In this document: in pieces, positions 25,437 through 34,300 of the stretch
Layout: the number at the start of each line of letters is the position of its first letter
How positions within the stretch are numbered: position 1 is the first letter of the stretch
From: an uncultured bacterium
Lineage (GTDB): Bacteria; Pseudomonadota; Alphaproteobacteria; Sphingomonadales; Sphingomonadaceae
NCBI GenBank assembly: GCA_942636505.2
Contig: CALOGB020000126.1
Location: 286,010 to 350,009, forward strand
DNA length: 64,000 nt
Reading direction: 5' to 3'
Notes under the pieces: generated by a model
What the model was told of the DNA's origin: nothing
Database searches by the model: none
Seen by the model: only the letters and a program-made list of their open reading frames with translations
Made by a program: the position numbers and the translations under genes

Positions 25437-25724
25437 CGCGTCGTCCTTCAATGAACGCGCGCCTATGCCGACGCGGGGTGCGGGATGGCAACCCCATGCG
25501 TGCTTCGGCGGACCAGTTGAGCGGGTTTGGTTGAGCCGCGATCTATGACTGGATGACCGCACACAGCGGAAGCCCGCTAGAGAGTCGGTCTCCAGCAGTT
25601 TGCCTTTTTCCAAGCGAGCCGTTCGCCCAGATTTTATCGGGCACGCCCCTTTCCCGCGGACGAAACAAGACCGGTCCCTCGCAGCGTAACCAAACGCTAA
25701 GCTCTTGGGGATAAGCATGCCGCG

Positions 25725-27548
25725 ATGTTCGTATCGCTGACAGCGCGTATCACCACGATCGGGCTCATAGTCCTCATCGCGTTGGCGTCTTTGGCGGGGC
25801 TCCTCGCCGATGCGTCGTATCAGGCCAGCCAGAGCGTTCACTGGGCCGCGCATTCCGCAGGGATCATCGAGACGACCGAGGCGGCGTTGGGCGATCTGCG
25901 CGAGGCCGAATCCGGCCAGCGTGGCTTCGTCATCACGCGCGATCCGGCCTATGCGCGGTCGTACGCCGAACGTGTGGATAGCGCTGCCCGAACCATCGCC
26001 CGAGTCGTTGAACAGACCGACGACAATCCGCTTCAGCACGCACGGGCGAAGGAAATCGCGTTGCTGATGAAGGAACGCTCCGCCTTTTTGCTGCAACCGT
26101 TAAATCTTGCCCGCCGGGGTGATTTTTCCGGCGCGGTCGCGGTCATCGCGAGTGGCCGAGGCCGCGAACTGATGGATGCGATCAGCGTGCGCGCACAGGG
26201 CTTTCTCGACGAGGAACGCGCGCTCCAGTCCACGCGGCAGGACGCGGCGGTCCAGCGGCTGGAGAGCGGCAAGAGACTGGCGATACTCGGCGCGATCGCC
26301 GTCGCCCTCGTCGTCGTCGGCAGCTTTGCGCTGCTCGTCCGGGCGATCCGCCGCCCGCTGGCGACCATGATGCGAGCGATGACCGCGCTTGGCAGCGGCG
26401 AACAGGACGCCCGTATCGATACTGCGATGGGATCGCGCGAATTTACCCGCCTTGCCGTCGGCTACAATGCGATGGCCGACCGATTAAGGGGTGCCGTCGC
26501 AGACCAGGGCACCAGCGAGCGGCAATTGCAGATCGTCAACTCGGAACTCGAGCAGAACACGAAGTCGCTTCGCGAACGCGGCGAGGTGATCGAACTGCTC
26601 GGCGGCATGGCGCATCGCATGCAGGCCGCGCGCACCGACGACGAGTTGGCGCAGATCATCCGGGTGTTCGTACCACAGGTGCTTCCCGACATTCCCGGCG
26701 CGCTGTACGCGCACAACAACTCGCGCAATTGCCTTGTCCCCGTCGCGAGCTGGGGCGGCATTACCGTGCCGATCGAAGGCTTTGCGCCAGAGCGGTGCTG
26801 GGCGCTGCGTCGCGGCCAGAGCCACTCCGTCGAAGACCCCAGCCGAGAGATCGTCTGCGGGCATGTCGCCGAGAACGAGGTATATCACTGCGAACCCCTG
26901 CTCGCGGGCGGCGAGGTCATCGGCGTGCTCTATCTCCAGGGCCGGATCGGAGCCGAGAACCGCTTCCGGATGAACGTGCTGACCGAGAACATCGCATCCG
27001 CACTGGTCAACCACCGCTTGCAGCGATCGCTGCGCGAGCAGACGATCCGCGATCCACTCACCAGCCTGTTCAATCGTCGCTACATGGAAGAAACGCTCAA
27101 GCTGGAGATCGCCCGATCCTTGCGGGCGGGGAGTCCGCTCAGCCTCGTCATGTGCGACATCGATCATTTCAAGCGGTTCAACGACGAGTTCGGCCACGAT
27201 GCCGGCGACTCAGTGCTGCAGATGGTCGCGGCGGAGATGCGCAGTCGGTTCCGCGACGGCGATGTCATCTGCCGCTTCGGCGGCGAGGAGTTCACGATCA
27301 TCGCGCCGGGCACGACCGCGGAAGCACTTGCCGGTCGTGTCGAGACCGTGCGGCGCGCCATTGCGGAACTGGCCGTCCGGCACGGCAACCGCACGCTGGG
27401 CTCGACCAGCATGTCGTTCGGCATCGCAACCTGGTCCGACGCCATGGACCGGGATGGCGCGACACTCATCCAGGCGGCGGACATGGCATTGTATCAATCC
27501 AAGCGTGACGGCCGCAACCGCGCCACCATCAGCATGCTCGCGGCTTGA
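25725..27548 (+). CDS. Diguanylate cyclase with CHASE3, HAMP and GAF domains
   Basis: A 607-residue membrane sensor: helix 1 near residues 8-28, a periplasmic CHASE3 domain to about 170 (with LREAESGQRGFVITRD), helix 2 near 185-205, HAMP, a coiled coil, a GAF domain (about 290-430) containing several cysteines and histidines (CWALRRGQ, IVCGHV, VYHCEPLL), and a C-terminal GGDEF domain. The active site is CRFGGEEF with all residues for c-di-GMP synthesis. An RDGD five residues before it fits the inhibitory I-site RxxD. It should make c-di-GMP in response to a periplasmic or GAF-bound signal. Confidence 0.92.
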   Translation: MFVSLTARITTIGLIVLIALASLAGLLADASYQASQSVHWAAHSAGIIETTEAALGDLREAESGQRGFVITRDPAYARSYAERVDSAARTIARVVEQTDDNPLQHARAKEIALLMKERSAFLLQPLNLARRGDFSGAVAVIASGRGRELMDAISVRAQGFLDEERALQSTRQDAAVQRLESGKRLAILGAIAVALVVVGSFALLVRAIRRPLATMMRAMTALGSGEQDARIDTAMGSREFTRLAVGYNAMADRLRGAVADQGTSERQLQIVNSELEQNTKSLRERGEVIELLGGMAHRMQAARTDDELAQIIRVFVPQVLPDIPGALYAHNNSRNCLVPVASWGGITVPIEGFAPERCWALRRGQSHSVEDPSREIVCGHVAENEVYHCEPLLAGGEVIGVLYLQGRIGAENRFRMNVLTENIASALVNHRLQRSLREQTIRDPLTSLFNRRYMEETLKLEIARSLRAGSPLSLVMCDIDHFKRFNDEFGHDAGDSVLQMVAAEMRSRFRDGDVICRFGGEEFTIIAPGTTAEALAGRVETVRRAIAELAVRHGNRTLGSTSMSFGIATWSDAMDRDGATLIQAADMALYQSKRDGRNRATISMLAA

Positions 27549-27692
27549 TCCGGGTCGTTCGGACCGGTCCCGGCGCGCCGTCGACTGGAACAGCGTCGCA
27601 TTGAGAACCGGATTGCCCGGATAGAGGATCTCACCGGGTTCAAGACCCTCTCCGACCCCGCTCCGCTTCCAAACGGCTTGGCAGGGATCACA

Positions 27693-28046
27693 TCAGCGGT
27701 AGCGCGCCAGCCACGCGGTGCGCCGATCGGTCTGCTTGGTCAGGCAGGCGGGATGGTTCAGGCGTTCGATCGTGCCTACGCCGTCGCCTTGGTCGAGCGG
27801 GCAGGCAGCGTCGCGCTGCTTTATCCAGGCGCGCTGCGACATGCGCAATGCGGCGCGACGCGCAGACGGCAACCGTTTCATGGTGGCGGCATAGGTCCTG
27901 TTCAGTCGCCCATCGGCCCGCTTGTAGTCGGCGCCGAAACAGGCCGCCATCGCTGGGGTGATACCTTGTGCGGCCTCCCCGGTGTTGAGGCAGCGGTCGA
28001 GATCGGGCGAGCCGGCTAGGGTGAGGGCAAGCGCTAGAATCAGCAT
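27693..28046 (-). CDS. LprI-like (DUF1311) secreted protein
   Basis: A 117-residue exported protein with an N-terminal signal (MLILALALTLAGS). The body has the LprI pattern: LNRTYAATMKRLPSARRAALRMSQRAWIKQRDAAC, with paired cysteines (RCL...AAC, AAC...ACL) likely to form disulfides. LprI of Mycobacterium is a lysozyme inhibitor; most bacterial members are uncharacterised. An AGGAG site lies 7 bases before the ATG at 28046. A related gene lies at 29685-30104, so the window has two paralogues within 2 kb. Confidence 0.8.
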   Translation of the reverse strand: MLILALALTLAGSPDLDRCLNTGEAAQGITPAMAACFGADYKRADGRLNRTYAATMKRLPSARRAALRMSQRAWIKQRDAACPLDQGDGVGTIERLNHPACLTKQTDRRTAWLARYR

Positions 28047-28068
28047 TTCGGGTCTCCTTTCCCTGTCC

Positions 28069-28093
28069 AACGTCGCAAGGCCGGGTCGGTTCT
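28069..28093 (-). promoter_or_regulatory. Possible stress sigma-factor promoter of the LprI-like gene
   Basis: On the minus strand AGAAC, 16 bp, CGTT, one base from the alphaproteobacterial EcfG consensus GGAAC-N16-CGTT. It lies 23 bp upstream of the ATG at 28046, an unusually short leader. Given the mismatch, chance occurrence is possible. Confidence 0.35.
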
Positions 28094-28192
28094 GTGGCGC
28101 CTGCGTAAATCGTCAGCCACGCGAAGCCACGTATCGGCAAGGAGCACGATTGCGGTATCTAGCGCACCGGAATTGACAGTTCGGAGGTCGCG

Positions 28193-29131
28193 ATGCGCGT
28201 GTTGGTGACGGGATTGGGCGACATCGCTCACAAGGGATATCTGCCGGTGCTGGCGGCCAACCCCGAACTGGAACTCCATCTGGCGACACGCGATCAGCAG
28301 GTCCTCAGGGACGCCGGACGTTCGTTCCGCGTGGCTCACCTTCATGCCAGCGTCGAGCACGCTTTGGCCGCCACGACATTCGATGCGGCGTTCGTCCACG
28401 CGGCGACCGGTGCGCATCCGGCGCTTGTTCGCCTGTTGCTGGAGCGGGGTATCCCCACCTTCGTCGACAAACCGCTCGCCGACAATCTTGCCGATACCCA
28501 AGAACTTGTAGCGCTGGCCGAACGCCAGGAGACGTTGCTGACGGTAGGGTTCAACCGCCGGTTCGCGCCGGACTATGCGGCGCTTCGTGGTACCGGCCCG
28601 AGCTTGATCGTCATGGAAAAGCATCGTCACCGACAGGCCGACACCCCGCGCAAAGTGGTATTCGACGACTTCATCCATGTCATCGACACGCTGCTGTTTC
28701 TGGCGCCTGCCCCAGTGCAACGCCGCACGATCGAGACTCATGTCGAGCATGGACTGCTCAAGGCCGTGACGCTGATGCTGGCGGGCGAGGGCTTTACGGC
28801 CATCGGCACGATGCACCGGAATAGCGGGCTCGATGAAGAACGACTGGACGTGATCGGGAACGGCGTGCGGCAGTCGGTGCGGAACATGGCGGAACTGGTG
28901 CGCTCGGCAGGCACGGAGTGCCACCACCGGCGCGGTGACTGGACCTCCGTCGGCCGTCAGCGCGGGTTCGAAGCGATGTGCGCGGACTTCCTGACGGCAG
29001 TGCGCGCAGGTCGCACCACCCCGGCCGGAGACATTCTGGCGACACACGCGCTCTGCGAAGCCGTCACCGTCCATGCGGATGCGCACGGGAGAGCCGACCG
29101 ACCATCTTATGCAGATATTTCAGCTAATTAG
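28193..29131 (+). CDS. Gfo/Idh/MocA family oxidoreductase
   Basis: A 312-residue NAD(P)-dependent dehydrogenase. The N-terminal Rossmann fold carries VLVTGLGDIAHKGYLPVL, and FVDKPLADN is the family EKP-type motif that positions the nicotinamide and catalytic lysine. The C-terminal part holds DDFIHVIDTLLFL, where the family places its active-site histidine. Substrates are usually sugars or inositols; here it cannot be told. It stands alone between two LprI-like genes. Confidence 0.87.
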   Translation: MRVLVTGLGDIAHKGYLPVLAANPELELHLATRDQQVLRDAGRSFRVAHLHASVEHALAATTFDAAFVHAATGAHPALVRLLLERGIPTFVDKPLADNLADTQELVALAERQETLLTVGFNRRFAPDYAALRGTGPSLIVMEKHRHRQADTPRKVVFDDFIHVIDTLLFLAPAPVQRRTIETHVEHGLLKAVTLMLAGEGFTAIGTMHRNSGLDEERLDVIGNGVRQSVRNMAELVRSAGTECHHRRGDWTSVGRQRGFEAMCADFLTAVRAGRTTPAGDILATHALCEAVTVHADAHGRADRPSYADISAN

Positions 29132-29279
29132 AACATCATCTTAGACACTTGAGAATCCGCGTGAAGTATCTCAAAGCCAAATCGGTTGGGTTTAAGCGTC
29201 GAATTCTCCTCACCGTAAGCAACTAGTCCGCATCGATACAGGACACCATTATCCGTCCGATCCGGACATGTTATCATCA

Positions 29280-29304
29280 GGAACCCACTCGGTCTGGAAT
29301 CGTT
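29280..29304 (+). promoter_or_regulatory. EcfG-type general stress promoter
   Basis: GGAAC at 29280-29284, 16 bp, CGTT at 29301-29304, an exact match to the consensus of the alphaproteobacterial stress sigma factor EcfG. It lies 44 bp upstream of the ATG at 29349, with room for an untranslated leader. The downstream gene should belong to the general stress regulon. Confidence 0.78.
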
Positions 29305-29348
29305 GGTGCCCCGCAGCCGCAACGGCTGTTCCATGAGAAGAGTGACTT

Positions 29349-29606
29349 ATGATTAAAACATTGATTCTCGGCGCGTCCGCCGTCGCCATGACTGCCCTGC
29401 CAGTTGCGGCCAGCGCCGCACCTGTCGCCAATTCGGCACAGTCGCTTTCGGTCGCGTCGCCGGTTCGTGCGGGCACGTCGTCGAAGAAGGCAAGCAATCT
29501 CACGGGCGTGAGCATTGTTCCGCTGATCATCGGCGTCGGCATCGTCGCTGGTGTGACGTACCTGATCGTCGACCATGAAGACGACAACAACTCCGACAGC
29601 AACTAA
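29349..29606 (+). CDS. Small exported or membrane-anchored stress protein, 85 aa
   Basis: An 85-residue protein: signal-like N-terminus (MIKTLILGASAVAMTALPVA with an ASAAP cleavage-like site), a Ser/Ala/Lys linker, a hydrophobic helix near residues 56-75 (VPLIIGVGIVAGVTYLIV), and an acidic Asp/Asn tail. No family recognised. An exact EcfG-type promoter lies just upstream and a factor-independent terminator just downstream, so it is a monocistronic stress gene. Located presumably in the inner membrane or periplasm. Confidence 0.78.
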   Translation: MIKTLILGASAVAMTALPVAASAAPVANSAQSLSVASPVRAGTSSKKASNLTGVSIVPLIIGVGIVAGVTYLIVDHEDDNNSDSN

Positions 29607-29610
29607 GTGA

Positions 29611-29640
29611 AATGGGTCGGGTAACACCGGCCCATTTTTC
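29611..29640 (+). terminator. Factor-independent terminator
   Basis: ATGGGTCGG and CCGGCCCAT pair around GTAACA, followed by TTTTT. It sits 5 bp after the stop of the 85-aa stress protein gene. Confidence 0.85.
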
Positions 29641-29684
29641 TATCGAACAGATTGCCGCGGATCGACCCGCATCGAGGCGAACCG

Positions 29685-30104
29685 ATGACCCGCGCGTGGC
29701 TTCTCCTGACGCTGCTGGCATCGCCCGCCGACCTTGCCGCAATGCCGTCGGCCGACCCTACCGGCGCCAGATTGGCGCGTTGCCTGGAGCGCGAGGCCAA
29801 CGCGTCCACCGCGGGCCAGACCGAATGCGAGACCAAAGCGCTGCGCGACTATGATCGGCGCATGAACCTTGCGTACGCGGCACTGCTGCGGCGGCTCCCT
29901 GCCCCGGCAGCGCAATCCCTGCGCCAATCGCAAAGGGCCTGGATCACCTTTCGGGATGCCGAGGACAGGACGCGAAATGCCCTCTACGCCACCCGCAGCG
30001 GTACGATGTACGTCCCGATGGAGGCGGCTGCCGGAACAATCCTGACGCGAGACCGCGCGCTGCAACTGGAAGGCTATGCCCGCATACTCTCGATCGAGCG
30101 CTGA
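29685..30104 (+). CDS. LprI-like (DUF1311) secreted protein
   Basis: A 139-residue exported protein with an N-terminal signal (MTRAWLLLTLLASPADLAAM). The mature part shows the DUF1311 pattern: RCLEREANAS...CETKALRDYDRRMNLAYAALLRRLP, then SLRQSQRAWITFRDAED. It is a paralogue of the protein at 27693-28046. GAGG seven bases upstream supports the ATG at 29685 rather than an in-frame ATG 33 bases before it. Lysozyme inhibition is known for one family member only. Confidence 0.8.
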   Translation: MTRAWLLLTLLASPADLAAMPSADPTGARLARCLEREANASTAGQTECETKALRDYDRRMNLAYAALLRRLPAPAAQSLRQSQRAWITFRDAEDRTRNALYATRSGTMYVPMEAAAGTILTRDRALQLEGYARILSIER

Positions 30105-30116
30105 CCCTCCAACCGC

Positions 30117-31049
30117 TCAACTGGCAAGTCGGGCGACGAGGAAATCGACGAACACGCGCACGCGCGCCGGCGTGTTCGTGCCGCCGACGAACACCGCGTG
30201 GATCTGCTCGACATCGCCTGGATTGAAGTCCTCCAGTACCGGTACGAGCCGTCCCGCGGCGATGTCGTCGACGACGCTGAAAGCCCCGACACGCGCGATC
30301 CCGACGGCTGCACATGCGAGCTGACCCAGCGTTTCGCCGTTGTTCGCCTCGATATTGCCCCTCACCGATAACGCCATATCCTGCCCGTCGCGGCGGAATG
30401 GCCAAACCGGTTCGACGCGGCGGAAGTTGAAGTTGAGGCAATTATGCGCGTGCAGGTCTTCGGGGACTATCGGCGTCCCGCACCGTGCGAGATAGTCGGG
30501 CGCTGCGACGATGACGCGCCCGCTTTCGCCCAGCTTGCGCGCGGTCAGCAGGCTGTCGGCCAGCGGACCGAAGCGCACCGCGACGTCCGCCTGTCCACCC
30601 GCGACATCGACGAGCGTATCGGTCAGCGCGAAATCGACCAGGATATGTGGGTACGAACGCGCGAACTCGCCCAGCAGAGGCACGATGCACAACCGCCCAT
30701 GCGATAGCGCGGCGCTGATCCGCAGCCGCCCGCGCGGCGCACCTTGATCGGCGATCTGCTGTTCCGCGTCGTCCAGGTCGGCGAGGATCCGCCGCGCGGT
30801 CTGCAGATAGACCTGCCCCTCGACGGTCGGCATCAGGGCCCGCGTAGAGCGCAGCAGCAACCGCACGCCAAGCCGCGTCTCGATACGGTCGATCGACCGC
30901 GCCACTGCCGATGGCGTCAGCCCAAGCGCGCGCCCAGCCCCCGAGAAGCTGCCCTCGCGCATCACCGTCGCGAAGATCTCCAGCGCACGGGCCCGGTCGG
31001 CGCCTATCCCGATCTTTGCGTCCACGTCACAAATCCTTCGCCGTCGCAT
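30117..31049 (-). CDS. LysR family transcriptional regulator
   Basis: A 310-residue LysR protein of the CrgA/AaeR-like group: helix-turn-helix around residues 20-80 (FATVMREGSFSGAGRALGLTPSAVARSI), then a substrate-binding domain with LRISAALSHGRLCIVPLL. It is divergent from the aldo-keto reductase, MFS and SDR genes and probably controls them. A GTG at 31025 with AAGG upstream is an alternative start that removes a short basic N-terminal stretch. Confidence 0.88.
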   Translation of the reverse strand: MRRRRICDVDAKIGIGADRARALEIFATVMREGSFSGAGRALGLTPSAVARSIDRIETRLGVRLLLRSTRALMPTVEGQVYLQTARRILADLDDAEQQIADQGAPRGRLRISAALSHGRLCIVPLLGEFARSYPHILVDFALTDTLVDVAGGQADVAVRFGPLADSLLTARKLGESGRVIVAAPDYLARCGTPIVPEDLHAHNCLNFNFRRVEPVWPFRRDGQDMALSVRGNIEANNGETLGQLACAAVGIARVGAFSVVDDIAAGRLVPVLEDFNPGDVEQIHAVFVGGTNTPARVRVFVDFLVARLAS

Positions 31050-31112
31050 CGTCTAATAAGAGGGCACCATACCGTCCATCTATGCACCAACGCGAACATC
31101 GGGGATACGCAC

Positions 31113-32147
31113 ATGGACTATCGGCAATTGGGATCATCGGGCTTGCGCGTTCCCGTATTGAGCTTCGGCACCGCGACCTTCGGCGGCACGGGGCCGTTGT
31201 TCGGCGCATGGGGACGCAGCGACGAGACCGAAGCACGGCGGCTGGTCGATGTCTGCATGGAGGCGGGCGTGACATTGTTCGACACCGCCGACGTCTATTC
31301 CAACGGCGCCTCGGAGTCCGTGCTCGGCGCGGCGATCAAGGGGCGGCGCGACCGGGTGTTGATCTCGACCAAGACCGGCCTGCCGATGGGTGACGGCCCG
31401 CAGGACTGGGGCGCGTCGCGGTCGCGGCTGATCCGCGCGGTCGAGGATTCGTTGCGGCGGTTAGGGACCGATTACGTCGACCTTCTCCAGCTTCACGCCT
31501 TCGATGCATCGACCCCGACGGAGGAGGTGATGGGCGCGCTCGACACGCTGATCGCTGCGGGCAAGGTCCGCTATGCGGGCGTGTCCAACTATCCCGGCTG
31601 GCAGCTCATGAAGGCGCAAGGCATCGCCGACCGCAACGGCTCGCCGCGGCTGGTCGCGCATCAGGTCTATTACTCGCTGATCGGTCGCGCGTACGAGGCG
31701 GACCTGATGCCGGTCGGCGCGGACCAGGGAGTCGGCGCGCTGGTGTGGAGCCCGCTTGGCTGGGGTCGCCTGACCGGCAAGATCGGGCGCGACCGGCCGA
31801 TCCCCGCGGGCAGCCGCCTGCACGACACCGAACAGTTCGCACCGCCAGTCGAGGCCGAGCACCTCTACCGCGTGATCGACGCGCTCGAGGCGGTCGCGGC
31901 GGAGACGGGCAAGACGGTGCCGCAGGTCGCGATCAACTGGCTGTTGCGCCGCCCGACCGTATCGTCCGTCATCATCGGCGCACGCAACGAAGCCCAGTTG
32001 CGCGACAATCTAGGGGCGGTCGGCTGGGAACTGACGGCGGCGCAGGTCGCTGTGCTCGATACGGCCAGCGATGTGCTGCCGCCCTACCCCCATACGCCCT
32101 ATCGCCAGCAAGAGGGTTTCGCCCGGCTGAACCCTGCGCTGGTCTGA
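31113..32147 (+). CDS. Aldo/keto reductase
   Basis: A 344-residue NADPH-dependent (beta/alpha)8-barrel oxidoreductase. The catalytic tetrad is visible: Asp and Tyr in LFDTADVYSNG, Lys in LISTKTG, His in LLQLHAFD. NADP-binding elements near the C-terminus include SSVIIGARNEAQLRDN. It resembles the YajO/Tas-type subfamily that reduces assorted aldehydes. First of a three-gene plus-strand group (reductase, MFS, SDR) with a divergent LysR regulator. Confidence 0.9.
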   Translation: MDYRQLGSSGLRVPVLSFGTATFGGTGPLFGAWGRSDETEARRLVDVCMEAGVTLFDTADVYSNGASESVLGAAIKGRRDRVLISTKTGLPMGDGPQDWGASRSRLIRAVEDSLRRLGTDYVDLLQLHAFDASTPTEEVMGALDTLIAAGKVRYAGVSNYPGWQLMKAQGIADRNGSPRLVAHQVYYSLIGRAYEADLMPVGADQGVGALVWSPLGWGRLTGKIGRDRPIPAGSRLHDTEQFAPPVEAEHLYRVIDALEAVAAETGKTVPQVAINWLLRRPTVSSVIIGARNEAQLRDNLGAVGWELTAAQVAVLDTASDVLPPYPHTPYRQQEGFARLNPALV

Positions 32148-32158
32148 GGAACGACATC

Positions 32159-33352
32159 ATGAAACTCAATCCCGGCCTGCTGGCCCTCGCCGTCGGCGCG
32201 TTCGGCATCGGCGTGACCGAATTCGCGCCGATGGGGCTGCTTCCCGTCATCGCGACCGATCTCGGCGTGTCGATCCCGACCGCGGGGTTGCTGATCAGCG
32301 CCTATGCGCTCGGCGTCGTGATCGGTGCGCCGTTGATGACGCTGACCACCGGACGCGTGCCGCGGCGGACGTTGCTGATCGCACTTGCCGGCATCTTCAC
32401 CATCGGCAACCTGCTCGCGGCGGTATCGACCGGCTACGGCATGCTGATGGCCGCGCGGATCCTGACCTCGTTCAACCACGGCGCGTTCTTCGGCGTCGGG
32501 TCGATCGTCGCGGCCAGCCTCGTACCGGCGGAACGGCGCGCCGGCGCGGTGGCGGCGATGTTCATGGGCCTGACGATCGCGAACGTCGTCGGCGTGCCGC
32601 TTGCGACCTGGGCAGGCGACCATCTCGGCTGGCGCGCGTCGTTCTGGGGCATATCGGCACTCGGCGTGGCGACGATGGCGGCGCTGCGGCTGACGCTGCC
32701 GGCTTTGCCCGCACCCGAGGGCAGCGATGCGATGGCGGAACTGCGCGTACTGACACGGGGCCCCGTGCTCGGCGCGATTGGCCTGACCGTGGTGGGCGCG
32801 AGCGCGATGTTCACCGTATTCACCTACATCACGCCGATCTTGCGCGAAGTGACCCACGCGTCGCTCGGCTACATCACCGCGATGCTGGTGACCTACGGCC
32901 TGGGGCTGACGCTCGGCAACTGGCTCGGCGGCCGTTTCGCCGATCGCTCGGTCGACCGGACGTTGATCGTCACGCTCGCCTCTCTGACGATAATCCTGAT
33001 CATGTTTGCACTGCTGATGCCATTCAAGATTCCGACCGCGATCCTCATCTTCCTCTGGGGTATTGCGAGTTTCGCGCTCGTTCCGCCGCTGCAGATCCGC
33101 GTCATGCATGCCGCGGCGGACGCGCCCAACCTTGCATCCGCCATGAACATCGGCGCGTTCAACCTCGGCAATGCGATCGGCGCAGCGGTCGGCGGCGGCG
33201 TGATCGCGGCAGGGTTCGGGTATCCGGCGGTGGCGATGGCGGGTGCCGTCTCGTCAGCGCTTGGCCTCGTCGCGGTGATCGTCAGCGTTCGCCGGAATAC
33301 CGTACGCGATCAACGCCATCCAGCTTCGGCGAGTCCGGTCGAGGTTATGTAA
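32159..33352 (+). CDS. MFS transporter, DHA1 (AraJ-like) type
   Basis: A 397-residue major facilitator with about twelve helices. The start MKLNPGLLALAVGAFGIGVTEF and the loop LTTGRVPRRTLL after helix 2 match AraJ/YdhP-like drug:H+ antiporters. It starts 11 bp after the reductase gene and is followed by an SDR gene, suggesting a detoxification or export operon under the divergent LysR regulator. Substrate unknown. Confidence 0.9.
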   Translation: MKLNPGLLALAVGAFGIGVTEFAPMGLLPVIATDLGVSIPTAGLLISAYALGVVIGAPLMTLTTGRVPRRTLLIALAGIFTIGNLLAAVSTGYGMLMAARILTSFNHGAFFGVGSIVAASLVPAERRAGAVAAMFMGLTIANVVGVPLATWAGDHLGWRASFWGISALGVATMAALRLTLPALPAPEGSDAMAELRVLTRGPVLGAIGLTVVGASAMFTVFTYITPILREVTHASLGYITAMLVTYGLGLTLGNWLGGRFADRSVDRTLIVTLASLTIILIMFALLMPFKIPTAILIFLWGIASFALVPPLQIRVMHAAADAPNLASAMNIGAFNLGNAIGAAVGGGVIAAGFGYPAVAMAGAVSSALGLVAVIVSVRRNTVRDQRHPASASPVEVM

Positions 33353-33427
33353 AAGCCGACCCCTGATCGATGGGGACCGAACGCGCATCGCCTGCGTTGT
33401 ACGGCCGCTATCATCAGGAGACGCGGC

Positions 33428-34195
33428 ATGAATCCGACCGGCAACACGATCCTCATCACCGGCGGCGGGTCGGGTATAGGCGCCGCGCTGGCGCAGCGTC
33501 TCCATGATGCGGGCAACGCGGTGGTCGTTGCCGGCCGACGTCAGGAAGCGCTCGACGAGGCGATCGCAGGGCGCGAGAACATGAGCGTGATGACGCTCGA
33601 CATCGACGATCCAGCCGCGATCGAAGACTTCGCGCAGCGCGTCGTCGCCGAACATCCTGCGCTCAACGTGCTGATCAACAATGCCGGCATCATGAAGCTG
33701 GAGGACGCCGCGACCCGCCGTGATCTGACCGACGCGGAGGCGACGATCGTCACCAATCTGCTGGGTCCGATCCGGCTGACCAACGCGCTAGTCGATCATC
33801 TTGCAGCGCAATCCGGCGGCACGATCGTCAACCTGACGTCCGGGCTCGCCTATGTCCCGCTGACCGCCGCCCCCACGTATTCGGCGACCAAGGCGGCGAT
33901 CCATTCCTACACCGTTTCCCTGCGTCGCGTCCTGGACGGCAAGGTCGAGGTGATCGAGATCGCGCCCCCCGGCGTGCAGACCGGCCTTACCCCCGGGCAG
34001 GAAACGCGTCCCGGCTATATGCCGCTGGAGGCGTTTGCGGATGAGGTCATGGCGCTCTGGACGCAGCAGCCCACGCCTAACGAGATACTCGTCGAACGTG
34101 TTCGGCCGTTGCGCAATGCCGAAGCCGATCATCGCTTTCCGGAAGCCGTCGTGCAGTTGAACGAAATGGCCGAACGCGCGCGCCGCGGGGGCTGA
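33428..34195 (+). CDS. Short-chain dehydrogenase/reductase, DltE-like
   Basis: A 255-residue SDR with NAD(P)-binding TGGGSGIG (residues about 11-18), NNAG near 80, and the catalytic YSATK with the preceding serine in LTSGLA. The PPGVQTGL segment and length match DltE-like oxidoreductases. It ends the reductase-MFS-SDR group and is followed by a hairpin terminator. The natural substrate is unknown. Confidence 0.9.
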   Translation: MNPTGNTILITGGGSGIGAALAQRLHDAGNAVVVAGRRQEALDEAIAGRENMSVMTLDIDDPAAIEDFAQRVVAEHPALNVLINNAGIMKLEDAATRRDLTDAEATIVTNLLGPIRLTNALVDHLAAQSGGTIVNLTSGLAYVPLTAAPTYSATKAAIHSYTVSLRRVLDGKVEVIEIAPPGVQTGLTPGQETRPGYMPLEAFADEVMALWTQQPTPNEILVERVRPLRNAEADHRFPEAVVQLNEMAERARRGG

Positions 34196-34200
34196 TCGCT

Positions 34201-34242
34201 GGTGCCTCGACGTACGAAACGTCGAGGCACCACTCGCCTTTT
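34201..34242 (+). terminator. Hairpin terminator after the SDR gene
   Basis: GGTGCCTCGACG (34201-34212) pairs perfectly with CGTCGAGGCACC (34220-34231), followed after a short C-rich stretch by TTTT. A strong stem, with the T-run set back by about seven bases. Confidence 0.65.
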
Positions 34243-34243
34243 C

Positions 34244-34263
34244 TGCTAACTATTCTCAATAGC
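34244..34263 (+). promoter_or_regulatory. Fur-box-like operator
   Basis: TGCTAAC-T-ATTCTCA at 34244-34258 matches the second half of the 7-1-7 Fur pattern (ATTCTCA) completely and the first half partly. CTATT-CTC-AATAG within it is a perfect dyad. It lies about 40 bp upstream of the PepSY-family gene. Iron control of the following operon is inferred. Confidence 0.45.
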
Positions 34264-34300
34264 CTTGATCTACCTGTCGCGAGCCGATAGGCGGATCGAC

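Noticed and set aside
25437..26096. An extension of the Hsp70-like frame upstream of 25436
   Set aside because: It overlaps the diguanylate cyclase gene and its promoter region and has no similarity to the family.
29128..29334. A minus-strand 68-codon frame in the gap before the 85-aa stress gene
   Set aside because: No ribosome binding site or family, and it covers the exact EcfG promoter of the opposite strand.
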